Assembly (NCBI GenBank): GCA_002746395.1
Contig: NVXA01000003.1
Coordinates: 145,432 to 158,012 of the forward strand
Direction: 5' to 3'
DNA length: 12,581 nt
From: Paracoccaceae bacterium
GTDB taxonomy: Bacteria > Pseudomonadota > Alphaproteobacteria > Rhodobacterales > Rhodobacteraceae
Shown: piece after piece, positions 7,156 to 12,581 of the stretch
Layout: every line of letters begins with the position of its first letter
How positions within the stretch are numbered: the first letter of the stretch is position 1
Program-made: the position numbers and the translations under genes
Notes under the pieces: generated by a model
What the model saw: the letters and a program-made list of their open reading frames with translations, nothing else
What the model was told of the DNA's origin: nothing
The model's database searches: none

Positions 7156-8331
7156 TCAGTCGCGCTCAAGGCACATGGCTACGCCCATACCGCCGCCGAT
7201 ACACAGCGTGGCAAGGCCTTTTTTCGCATCGCGTCGCTGCATTTCGAACAAGAGTGTGTTCAATATACGCGCACCGGACGCGCCGATCGGGTGGCCGACT
7301 GCAATCGCGCCACCGTTTACGTTAACAATTTCCGGGTTCCAGCCCATGTCTTTGTTGACGGCGCAAGCTTGTGCGGCAAAGGCCTCGTTCGCCTCGACCA
7401 GATCAAGTTCGCTTGCGTTCCAGCCGGCCTTTTCTAGCGCTTTGCGACTGGCATAAATTGGGCCAACGCCCATGATGGAAGGGTCAAGACCAACAGTTGC
7501 ATAGGATGCAATTCTCGCCATCGGTTTAATCCCGCGTTTGGCCGCGTTTTCTGCGCTCATCAGCAACGTCATCGCGGCCCCGTCGTTCAGGCCCGATGCG
7601 TTCGCCGCAGTGACAGAACCGTCCCTCGCAAATGCAGGGCGCAGTTTTTGCATGGCTTCCATGGTGGCGCCGTACCGAATGTATTCATCGCTATCGACGA
7701 CAATATCGCCTTTGCGGGTCTTAATGGTAAACGGCACGATCTCGTCAACGAACTTGCCAGCCTTTTGCGCCGCCTCGGCTTTGTTCTGCGAGGCGACAGC
7801 AAATGCGTCTTGCATCTCGCGATCAATCTCCCATTTTCCGGCAACATTTTCTGCCGTCGTACCCATGTGATAGTCATTGAAAGCATCCCAAAGCCCGTCT
7901 TTGACCATCGAGTCGATGAACTTCATATCACCCATCTTTTGACCCGACCGCAGGTTCGCGATATGTGGTGAAAGCGACATGTTTTCCTGCCCACCGGCCA
8001 CCACGATTTCAGCATCACCAAGCATGATGTGTTGCGCACCGAGCGCCACGGCCCGAAGGCCGGAACCACAAACCTGATTAATGCTCCAGGCGGCACTTTC
8101 AATCGGCAAACCCGCATTAATGTGCGCCTGACGCGCCGGGTTTTGTCCTTGACCAGCGGTTAATACTTGTCCGAGGATGGTTTCGGATACGTCCGCTGCA
8201 TCAACGCCCGCACGCTGCAAAACGGCCTTGATGGCGGCTGTGCCCAGATCATGCGCTGGTGTTTTTGCAAACGATCCCAGAAAACTCCCGACGGCGGTTC
8301 GTGCGGCAGAAGCAATTACGATATTGGTCAT
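7156..8331 (-). CDS. phbA: Acetyl-CoA C-acetyltransferase (beta-ketothiolase)
   Basis: A 391-residue biosynthetic thiolase condensing two acetyl-CoA into acetoacetyl-CoA, the first step of polyhydroxybutyrate synthesis; it acts in the cytosol as a tetramer in known homologues. Catalytic residues are visible: Cys88 in [11 protein letters not shown], His347 in [12 protein letters not shown] and Cys377 in [10 protein letters not shown], matching the spacing of the well-studied Zoogloea enzyme. An AAAGGA ribosome site lies seven bases before ATG 8331. It is followed after 22 bases by phbB, and preceded by a 120-base gap with a candidate promoter and palindrome that could be controlled by PhaR. 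Confidence 0.96.
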   Translation of the reverse strand: MTNIVIASAARTAVGSFLGSFAKTPAHDLGTAAIKAVLQRAGVDAADVSETILGQVLTAGQGQNPARQAHINAGLPIESAAWSINQVCGSGLRAVALGAQHIMLGDAEIVVAGGQENMSLSPHIANLRSGQKMGDMKFIDSMVKDGLWDAFNDYHMGTTAENVAGKWEIDREMQDAFAVASQNKAEAAQKAGKFVDEIVPFTIKTRKGDIVVDSDEYIRYGATMEAMQKLRPAFARDGSVTAANASGLNDGAAMTLLMSAENAAKRGIKPMARIASYATVGLDPSIMGVGPIYASRKALEKAGWNASELDLVEANEAFAAQACAVNKDMGWNPEIVNVNGGAIAVGHPIGASGARILNTLLFEMQRRDAKKGLATLCIGGGMGVAMCLERD

Positions 8332-8370
8332 GGGGTATTCCTTTTGTCACGCCCTGTTTATGTGATTCGC

Positions 8371-8400
8371 ATTGTGACGTATTGTGCAGTGCAGCGCAAT
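8371..8400 (-). promoter_or_regulatory. Candidate phbA promoter with TGC-rich palindrome (possible PhaR operator)
   Basis: On the minus strand TTGCGC (8399-8394) and CACAAT (8376-8371) are separated by 17 bases, a modest -35/-10 match. Bases 8400-8381 read ATTGCGCTGCACTGCACAAT, an imperfect 20-base palindrome (7 of 10 positions paired) rich in TGC/GCA. It contains CTGC-ACT-GCAC, one base away from the CTGC-N3-GCAG pattern I recall being reported for PhaR in Rhodobacter. A repressor bound here would cover the promoter spacer. The rest of the 120-base gap between the phaC-like gene and phbA is AT-rich with no strong terminator. Confidence 0.45.
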
Positions 8401-8451
8401 TAAATTTCTTAAAATGTTATAATTTGGTAATATTCGGTTGTTTGAATGGAA

Positions 8452-9681
8452 CTACAAGTTGCCGGTAAAGAAATCAGAAACGGGTTTCCATACGGTTTCC
8501 CGAGCCTTGGACCCGACGATCATCCCGACGTGCCCCGCATCAGGCGTAAGCAGTTTTGCATTAGGGATTTCTTTAGCCATGGCCGCCGCGACATCAAGTT
8601 GCGTAATGCTATCGCGCAACCCGCAGACGTGAAGCGTCGGCTGCTGAAGTCGGGATAAATCGACCGGCGTTTCGCGTAATTTCCAACTGCCGGCCGCGGT
8701 TGCATTGTTTAAGTTCCAGTCGATCAAAACGTCTTTGGCACTTGGCAGCGCAAGCGGCACCCCGTCGGCTAACCAATCCTCGATAGCCACGAAATGATTT
8801 GCGGCAGGGCTGTTCAAATCCATATTGTCCAGTTTGCGAAACTTCACGGCAGCTTGCATGGGGTTGATCAACGCAAATAGTTGTTGGAAAAGCTCTGTCG
8901 GAATCATCCCGAAAACATGCCCGATATTTTCGATCATTTCAGTGGCTTGAGACTTTGTTGCCACCGACCGCAAGGAAGCCGTAACGCCCTTGCTAGCGTC
9001 GAAATTCCATGGCGACCCGATGGTTGCGAAAGCGCCCACATCGGTGTTTCGAAGGGACAAGACGCCTGCGGCCAACGTGCCCCCCATACAATACCCCAAG
9101 ACCCCGACCGGCTTATTGGTTAGCCCGTTGGATACTGCAAGGGCAGGTAATAATCGCTGTGTGGTATAGGTATTCAAGCTAAATTCTCGCTCGGTGTCCG
9201 ACGGAATTCCCCAGTCTAACAATAACGGGCGCAGCCCTTGTGCGGCCAAATACCGAAGCAGTGAGCAGTTTTCGTTAAGGTCCAAAATATAGGCGCGGTT
9301 GATCAGTGAAGGGACCACAAGTATCGGCGGGCCATTGGGGTTTGTGGCCTCTGGGCAATGTCCATAATCAAGCAAACGGGAGGAGCCTTCTGACCATATC
9401 ACTGGTGGATCCGTGACCGCCCGTTTGTATGGATGTGCCTGCCATTTTTCCAACCCAGATAGCATTGCCCGTATGCGTGCAATTGCGGCGCGGTGAAGTG
9501 CGGGGGCGCTTAGATCGCCAATTGAGCTTGCTTGTTCAATTAGTTCTGGTTGCCACGTGAAATCTGCGGTGTCAGGGTTGGAGGCATTCGCAATGGCACT
9601 TTGGTATCCGGCTACCGCAGCACCCAAATGGAAGATTAGCGGTGATGGGTGACCCATCCTGTGTTGTGGGCTTTCAGTCAT
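8452..9681 (-). CDS. Short PhaC-like alpha/beta-hydrolase (polyhydroxyalkanoate synthase family)
   Basis: A 409-residue alpha/beta-hydrolase fold protein with the PHA-synthase type lipase box GYCMGGTL, in which cysteine (Cys198) replaces serine. Asp357 (GLRDSITQ) and His384 (DAGHVGM) complete the triad, and WNLNNATAAGSW resembles the conserved tryptophan segment of PHA synthases. VVPSLINRAYILDLNE aligns by eye with the IVPPWINKFYILDL region of class I enzymes. Known class I/II synthases are nearly 600 residues and class III PhaC about 355 with a partner subunit, so this is an intermediate short form; it may be a polymerase or a related thioester hydrolase. ATG 9681 overlaps a small upstream ORF by eight bases; an alternative in-frame ATG at 9711 would give 419 residues. 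Neither has a clear ribosome site, which favours coupling from the small ORF. Confidence 0.8.
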   Translation of the reverse strand: MTESPQHRMGHPSPLIFHLGAAVAGYQSAIANASNPDTADFTWQPELIEQASSIGDLSAPALHRAAIARIRAMLSGLEKWQAHPYKRAVTDPPVIWSEGSSRLLDYGHCPEATNPNGPPILVVPSLINRAYILDLNENCSLLRYLAAQGLRPLLLDWGIPSDTEREFSLNTYTTQRLLPALAVSNGLTNKPVGVLGYCMGGTLAAGVLSLRNTDVGAFATIGSPWNFDASKGVTASLRSVATKSQATEMIENIGHVFGMIPTELFQQLFALINPMQAAVKFRKLDNMDLNSPAANHFVAIEDWLADGVPLALPSAKDVLIDWNLNNATAAGSWKLRETPVDLSRLQQPTLHVCGLRDSITQLDVAAAMAKEIPNAKLLTPDAGHVGMIVGSKARETVWKPVSDFFTGNL

Positions 9682-9817
9682 CTTTATTTTGTGGTTTTTG
9701 AGCAGGGCCATTGGCGGCTAGCAGTCGAATGTTCTCTTCCCACAAGTCCAGATAGTGTTCTTCACGGCCCCCAATATGAGGTGTTTTGTCGTTTGAAGAG
9801 GGGGGATTCTGCGCCAT
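9674..9817 (-). CDS. Small ORF (47 aa) overlapping the PhaC-like start
   Basis: An open frame of 47 codons from ATG 9817 to TGA 9676-9674. An AAGG ribosome site lies six bases before the ATG; a second in-frame ATG at 9850 would add 11 residues. The product starts MAQNPPSSNDKTPHIGG, then has one predicted amphipathic helix, EEHYLDLWEENIRLLAANG, and a polar tail PAQKPQNKDD. Its stop falls inside the first codons of the PhaC-like gene (shared ATGACTGA), an eight-base overlap that implies translational coupling. I do not recognise a family. The helix with aromatic residues and a WEEN motif recalls the short amphipathic helices of PHA-synthase partners (PhaE/PhaR-type subunits, phasins), but that is inference. 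It could also be a detached N-terminal segment of the synthase, since a single frame change would fuse it to the next frame. Confidence 0.6.
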   Translation of the reverse strand: MAQNPPSSNDKTPHIGGREEHYLDLWEENIRLLAANGPAQKPQNKDD

Positions 9818-9879
9818 TTCATACCTTACATTCAATAATCCAGTGACCATAACATGGCACGGGATGTTCGCTCATGCGA

Positions 9880-9903
9880 TATTTTCGTTGCAGTTGCGAA
9901 ATA
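9880..9903. promoter_or_regulatory. Inverted repeat with TTGCAGTTGC in the phaC/phaR divergent gap
   Basis: TATTTTCG (9880-9887) and CGAAATA (9897-9903) are near-perfect inverted arms (one extra T) around TTGCAGTTG. The core TTGCAGTTGC (9888-9897) is a tandem of TTGC half-sites, similar in flavour to the TGC-rich element before phbA. It sits in the middle of the 142-base gap between the small ORF (minus) and phaR (plus), where an autoregulatory PhaR site could control both directions. No convincing -35/-10 pair was found for either gene. Confidence 0.35.
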
Positions 9904-9959
9904 CTGTATTAGATTGTTGTTAACATATGGCCGCAGGGCATCATCAGAAGGGTTCCGTA

Positions 9960-10556
9960 ATGGCCGATAAAACCGATACAAACGAAGATACCGTTGTCAT
10001 CAAGAAGTATGCCAACCGGCGGTTATACAACACCCAGAAATCGAGCTATGTAACGCTAGACCACTTGGCCGAAATGGTGCGGGAGGGGCAGGACTTTGTG
10101 GTTATTGACGCGAAGTCCGGCGAGGATATTACACGATCCGTGTTGACTCAGATTATTTTCGAAGAGGAAAGCAAAGGGCATAACATGTTGCCTACTAAGT
10201 TTCTTCGCCAACTTATCAGCCTGTATGGGGATTCGGTTCAGGGATTTGTACCCGGATATCTCGAGGCTTCGATGGAAACGTTTACGAAAAATCAGGACGG
10301 TCTTCGTGAGCAGATGCAGGGCGCTATAGCGGGAAACCCTGCGATGGCCGGATTCGAGGCATTGGCGCGCCAAAACATGGATTGGTTTGACAACGCAATG
10401 CGAATGTTTACGCCAGCGGTCAGTGGTGCAACTGACAAGGCTGCGGCCACAACGACTGATACCAATGATGATGCATCGGATGTCGAGCTTGGTGACTTGA
10501 AGGCGCAGCTTGCCCAGATGCAGGACCAGCTTAGCAAGCTTGTGGATAAATCGTAA
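9960..10556 (+). CDS. phaR: Polyhydroxyalkanoate synthesis repressor PhaR
   Basis: A 198-residue transcription regulator that in characterised homologues binds both DNA and nascent PHA, repressing phasin genes and its own gene until polymer appears. The N-terminal PHB/PHA accumulation DNA-binding domain (about residues 11-70) begins VVIKKYANRRLYNTQKSSYV and continues to IIFEEE; a second conserved region (about 75-115) follows with LPTKFLRQLISLYGDSVQGF. The C-terminus has a low-complexity Thr/Ala/Asp linker and a short coiled coil, LKAQLAQMQDQLSKLVDKS. The frame opens earlier at 9927, but ATG 9960 has an AGAAGGG site at good spacing and gives the usual N-terminus, so I chose it. It is divergent from the PhaC-like gene; the stop is two bases from that of the opposing EAL gene. 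Confidence 0.95.
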   Translation: MADKTDTNEDTVVIKKYANRRLYNTQKSSYVTLDHLAEMVREGQDFVVIDAKSGEDITRSVLTQIIFEEESKGHNMLPTKFLRQLISLYGDSVQGFVPGYLEASMETFTKNQDGLREQMQGAIAGNPAMAGFEALARQNMDWFDNAMRMFTPAVSGATDKAAATTTDTNDDASDVELGDLKAQLAQMQDQLSKLVDKS

Positions 10557-10558
10557 TA

Positions 10559-11389
10559 CTATCCCGCGACTTTTTGATCCAGTTCCGGTCTTTGAAACGG
10601 AGCGATTGGTTGGGCAGTTGGTTCGCCGATCAGGTACCCCTGCAAGCAGTCGATGCCCAACTTTGCGGCCATTTCAGCCTCCCCATCGGTTTCAACGAAT
10701 TCGGCTACGGTCACCATGTCGAAGTGCTTGCTGATGTCGATTAAGGCCTGAACTAATACCTGATTATCTTTGTCGTAGCAAAGGTCGCGGATGAATAGTC
10801 CGTCGATTTTGACGAAGTCGAACAGGAAGTCTTTGAAATACCGGAAGGATGTCGCGCCGGTTCCGAAATCATCCAGCGCGATACTGCAATGTTTGCGGCG
10901 AACGCGGTGCATAAAAGCGGTGGTCAATTCGACATCAGACATAGCCGCCCCTTCGGTGATTTCGATAATCAGACGTTCGCAAGTATCAGTGGCGGCAGAT
11001 TCCAGAATGGTCAGCCAACCGGAATCCTGCATCGAAAGTACGCTCATATTGATAGAGAGGCGGATATCCGGGGTGTCATCCAACCGTTTCAGGGCCAAGC
11101 GTAAAATTTGACGATCCAATCGAGTTCCAAGGGCCGTATTTTCAACGAACGGCATAAATTGCCCAGCAGATATTATTGCTCCCTCTGGCATTTTTATGCG
11201 GGCCAACCCCTCGTAAAAAGCCACGAAGTTGTTTGTGCCCGAGCGCACGATGGGTTGGTAGAACAACTCCAACCGGTTTTCATTCATAGCGTTATGAACG
11301 CGAGCGGTTTCGAGGTCAGCCAGCGTGTTTGACATCACGGCAGGGATATCAGCATTTCTAGAAATCTGATTATTGGCACTGGCCATCAT
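10559..11389 (-). CDS. EAL-domain cyclic-di-GMP phosphodiesterase
   Basis: A 276-residue protein made of a single EAL domain (about residues 35-265) with no sensor, GGDEF or membrane segment visible, so it is probably cytosolic. It should hydrolyse c-di-GMP to pGpG. Residues matching the metal and catalytic positions of active enzymes are present: Glu60 in YEGLAR (EGL in place of EAL), Asn114 in SINMS, the EITE motif (143-146), DDFGTG (173-178), Lys194 in VKIDG, Glu230 in AEFVE and Gln250 in QGYLIGEP. Activity is therefore likely, although not shown. Two consecutive ATG codons (11389, 11386) follow a strong AGGGGAGGGA site. The 191-base upstream gap holds a perfect LexA-type box 75 bases before the start. 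Confidence 0.93.
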   Translation of the reverse strand: MMASANNQISRNADIPAVMSNTLADLETARVHNAMNENRLELFYQPIVRSGTNNFVAFYEGLARIKMPEGAIISAGQFMPFVENTALGTRLDRQILRLALKRLDDTPDIRLSINMSVLSMQDSGWLTILESAATDTCERLIIEITEGAAMSDVELTTAFMHRVRRKHCSIALDDFGTGATSFRYFKDFLFDFVKIDGLFIRDLCYDKDNQVLVQALIDISKHFDMVTVAEFVETDGEAEMAAKLGIDCLQGYLIGEPTAQPIAPFQRPELDQKVAG

Positions 11390-11463
11390 TCCCTCCCCTA
11401 ACTCGTTGTTTCTGGGGCTATTGGGGGGTTAAAGAGTTAAATGTTCGTAAATTTTCCCGATAT

Positions 11464-11478
11464 GTTCTTACAATGTTC
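11464..11478. promoter_or_regulatory. LexA (SOS) box, GTTC-N7-GTTC
   Basis: GTTC (11464-11467), seven bases TTACAAT, GTTC (11475-11478): an exact match to the direct-repeat SOS box of alphaproteobacteria (GTTC-N7-GTTC, read GAAC-N7-GAAC on the other strand). It lies in the 191-base gap upstream of the EAL gene, 75 bases from its start; no other gene starts in this gap. A third ATGTTC at 11441-11446 is 21 bases away from the first half-site, which is two helical turns. A TTGTAA inside the box on the minus strand could serve as a weak -35. No confident promoter was identified. Confidence 0.6.
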
Positions 11479-11511
11479 GAAAAAATTAACATGAATTAGA
11501 TGTAAATTGAG

Positions 11512-11533
11512 CAGATTGGCATCTGATAGATGC
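11512..11533. repeat. Two overlapping, mutually exclusive inverted repeats
   Basis: CAGAT-TGGC-ATCTG (11512-11525) and GCATCT-GAT-AGATGC (11519-11533) are perfect inverted repeats that share bases, so only one hairpin can form at a time. They lie downstream of the tlpA stop and upstream of the EAL gene on the minus strand. Neither is followed by a T-run. They may be an operator, a transcript-end structure, or a chance arrangement. Confidence 0.35.
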
Positions 11534-11580
11534 AGCGCGACATCGAATTGTATAAAAATGCCGCGCCGGTGGGATTGGCT

Positions 11581-12153
11581 CTATTCCGCGTCCATCAACG
11601 CCCGCAATACTGCAATGGCATTTTCAGATGCCCAATCTGCGCCGCCAGTCAGGCGCGAAATTTCGCGACCTTCACGATCCAGAAGAATCGTAACCGGCAA
11701 TCCCAGTGCGCCCATACGCGTGGCCAGCCTACCCTTAGGGTCCAGCAAAATAGGCAGGTTGGTGACGTTGGCTTCTGCATAAAACTTATGGATACCCGAC
11801 AGCCGATTACGGCCCGTGGCTATTGTCATGACCTGAAAATCGTCACCGCCCATTTCCACTTGCAAGGCGTCCAGTGCGGGCATTTCTTCGCGACACGGCG
11901 CGCACCATGTAGCCCAGAAGTTGACTAACCGGAACTGTCCGTTTGTATCAGCGAACGTCATTTTGTTGCCATCCACGTCTTCGAATTCAGTGTCGACGGG
12001 CTTGGCAGCCACTGCAAGAATTTTCATCTTCCGCATGTCGTCGACCCGCATGTCCAGAATGATCTGGCGTGTTTCCGGATCGATTGCCGCCGCAGGGTTT
12101 GCACCCAAAGTCAGAGCGGCGTATAGCAGGGCGGTAAGAAGGGGTCTTTTCAT
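11581..12153 (-). CDS. TlpA-like periplasmic thiol:disulfide oxidoreductase
   Basis: A 190-residue thioredoxin-fold protein with a Sec-type signal peptide: MKR, a hydrophobic stretch, and a probable cleavage after AAA at residue 23. The active site WCAPC (residues 83-87) follows LVNFWAT, and a cis-proline candidate is in GLPVTILLD near the C-terminus, both typical of TlpA/ResA/CcmG reductases. It would act in the periplasm, reducing disulfides in client proteins such as apocytochrome c or copper-binding cytochrome oxidase chaperones; the client is not evident here. A GAGG ribosome site lies five bases before ATG 12153. It is divergent from argH with only 30 bases between starts. Downstream lies the EAL gene on the same strand after 191 bases. 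Confidence 0.92.
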   Translation of the reverse strand: MKRPLLTALLYAALTLGANPAAAIDPETRQIILDMRVDDMRKMKILAVAAKPVDTEFEDVDGNKMTFADTNGQFRLVNFWATWCAPCREEMPALDALQVEMGGDDFQVMTIATGRNRLSGIHKFYAEANVTNLPILLDPKGRLATRMGALGLPVTILLDREGREISRLTGGADWASENAIAVLRALMDAE

Positions 12154-12183
12154 TTTGGCCTCGTGGATTGAACAGGTATCACA

Positions 12184-12581
12184 ATGTCGGACAAAAAATC
12201 ATCAAATGCAATGTGGGGCGGGCGGTTTGCCGCCGGACCGGATGCGATCATGGAGGCTATCAATGCCTCGATAGGTTTCGACAAACGTATGGCCCGACAG
12301 GACATTGAAGGTTCCCGCGCCCACGCGGCGATGTTGGCTGCCTGTGGTATTATTAGTGATAGTGACGGGAAAGCGATTAGGGAAGGCCTGCTCACGGTAT
12401 TGTCAGAGATCGAGGCTGGAGAGTTTACCTTTTCGAAAGAGCTCGAAGATATTCATATGAATGTGGAATCGCGGCTGAAAGATTTGATTGGCGAACCTGC
12501 GGGGCGGTTGCACACTGGTCGTTCAAGGAACGACCAGGTCGCGACGGATTTCAAATTGTGGACACGGGAACAATTCGATGC
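12184..12581 (+). CDS. argH: Argininosuccinate lyase (3' end outside window)
   Basis: The first 132 codons of argininosuccinate lyase, which splits argininosuccinate into arginine and fumarate in the last step of arginine biosynthesis. The frame starts at ATG 12184 and reads [15 protein letters not shown], with the family MWGGRF motif, then [31 protein letters not shown] and [27 protein letters not shown] is a signature segment of the fumarase/aspartase superfamily. The gene is intact as far as it can be followed and runs off the right edge. The ribosome site is modest (an AGG about nine bases upstream). It is divergent from tlpA. Confidence 0.96.
   Translation, partial: MSDKKSSNAMWGGRFAAGPDAIMEAINASIGFDKRMARQDIEGSRAHAAMLAACGIISDSDGKAIREGLLTVLSEIEAGEFTFSKELEDIHMNVESRLKDLIGEPAGRLHTGRSRNDQVATDFKLWTREQFD

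Noticed and set aside
9927..9959. Upstream start of PhaR at 9927
   Set aside because: ATG 9960 has the better ribosome site (AGAAGGG) and gives the expected N-terminus directly before the DNA-binding domain.
11558..11578. Possible tlpA terminator (GC-rich CCGGCGCGG followed by TTTTTAT on the minus strand)
   Set aside because: The stem is only three base pairs around a three-base loop; too weak to call.
11530..11928. Plus-strand open frame of 132 codons opposite tlpA
   Set aside because: It is antisense to a clear tlpA coding sequence, has no ribosome site, and its sequence resembles no domain; it is a shadow frame.

Overview
The window reads as a chromosomal stretch of an alphaproteobacterium, most likely a Rhodobacterales (roseobacter-type) species. 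The protein sequences, the TPR gene upstream of ispE, the polyhydroxyalkanoate (PHA) genes with a PhaR regulator, the divergent tlpA/argH pair and an alphaproteobacterial-type LexA box (GTTC-N7-GTTC) all point that way. Base composition looks moderate rather than very GC-rich. No insertion sequence, phage, tRNA, rRNA or CRISPR array is visible, and there is no gene-free stretch over 300 bases.

Layout. 1-3.5 kb: the end of a TPR protein coupled to ispE (isoprenoid precursor kinase), facing a long-chain polyprenyl diphosphate synthase (quinone side chain); divergent from the latter, a DUF2007 protein overlapping a TrmN6/YfiC-like tRNA methyltransferase. 3.5-6.3 kb: an EamA-family transporter and a 56-residue YdcH/DUF465 protein on the plus strand, meeting a minus-strand pair of class I glutamine amidotransferase and YddG-like EamA exporter joined by an ATGA overlap. 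6.35-10.6 kb: the PHA block. A phbA-phbB operon closed by a strong intrinsic terminator makes (R)-3-hydroxybutyryl-CoA. Upstream of it lies a short PhaC-like protein preceded by an unlisted 47-codon ORF that overlaps its start. Divergent from these is phaR, the PHA-sensing repressor. No phasin or depolymerase gene is present here. 10.6-12.6 kb: an EAL-domain c-di-GMP phosphodiesterase with a perfect LexA-box match in its upstream gap, a periplasmic TlpA-like thioredoxin, and the divergent start of argH, which runs off the end of the window.

The most interesting points are (1) the small ORF translationally entangled with the short PhaC-like gene, a candidate small partner or detached N-terminal piece; (2) an SOS-type operator in front of an EAL phosphodiesterase with intact catalytic residues, implying a link between DNA damage and c-di-GMP; (3) TGC-rich imperfect palindromes in front of phbA and in the phaC/phaR divergent gap that could be PhaR operators; and (4) three tail-to-tail gene pairs whose stop codons overlap or nearly touch. 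Genes are tightly packed, with many 1-8 base overlaps.
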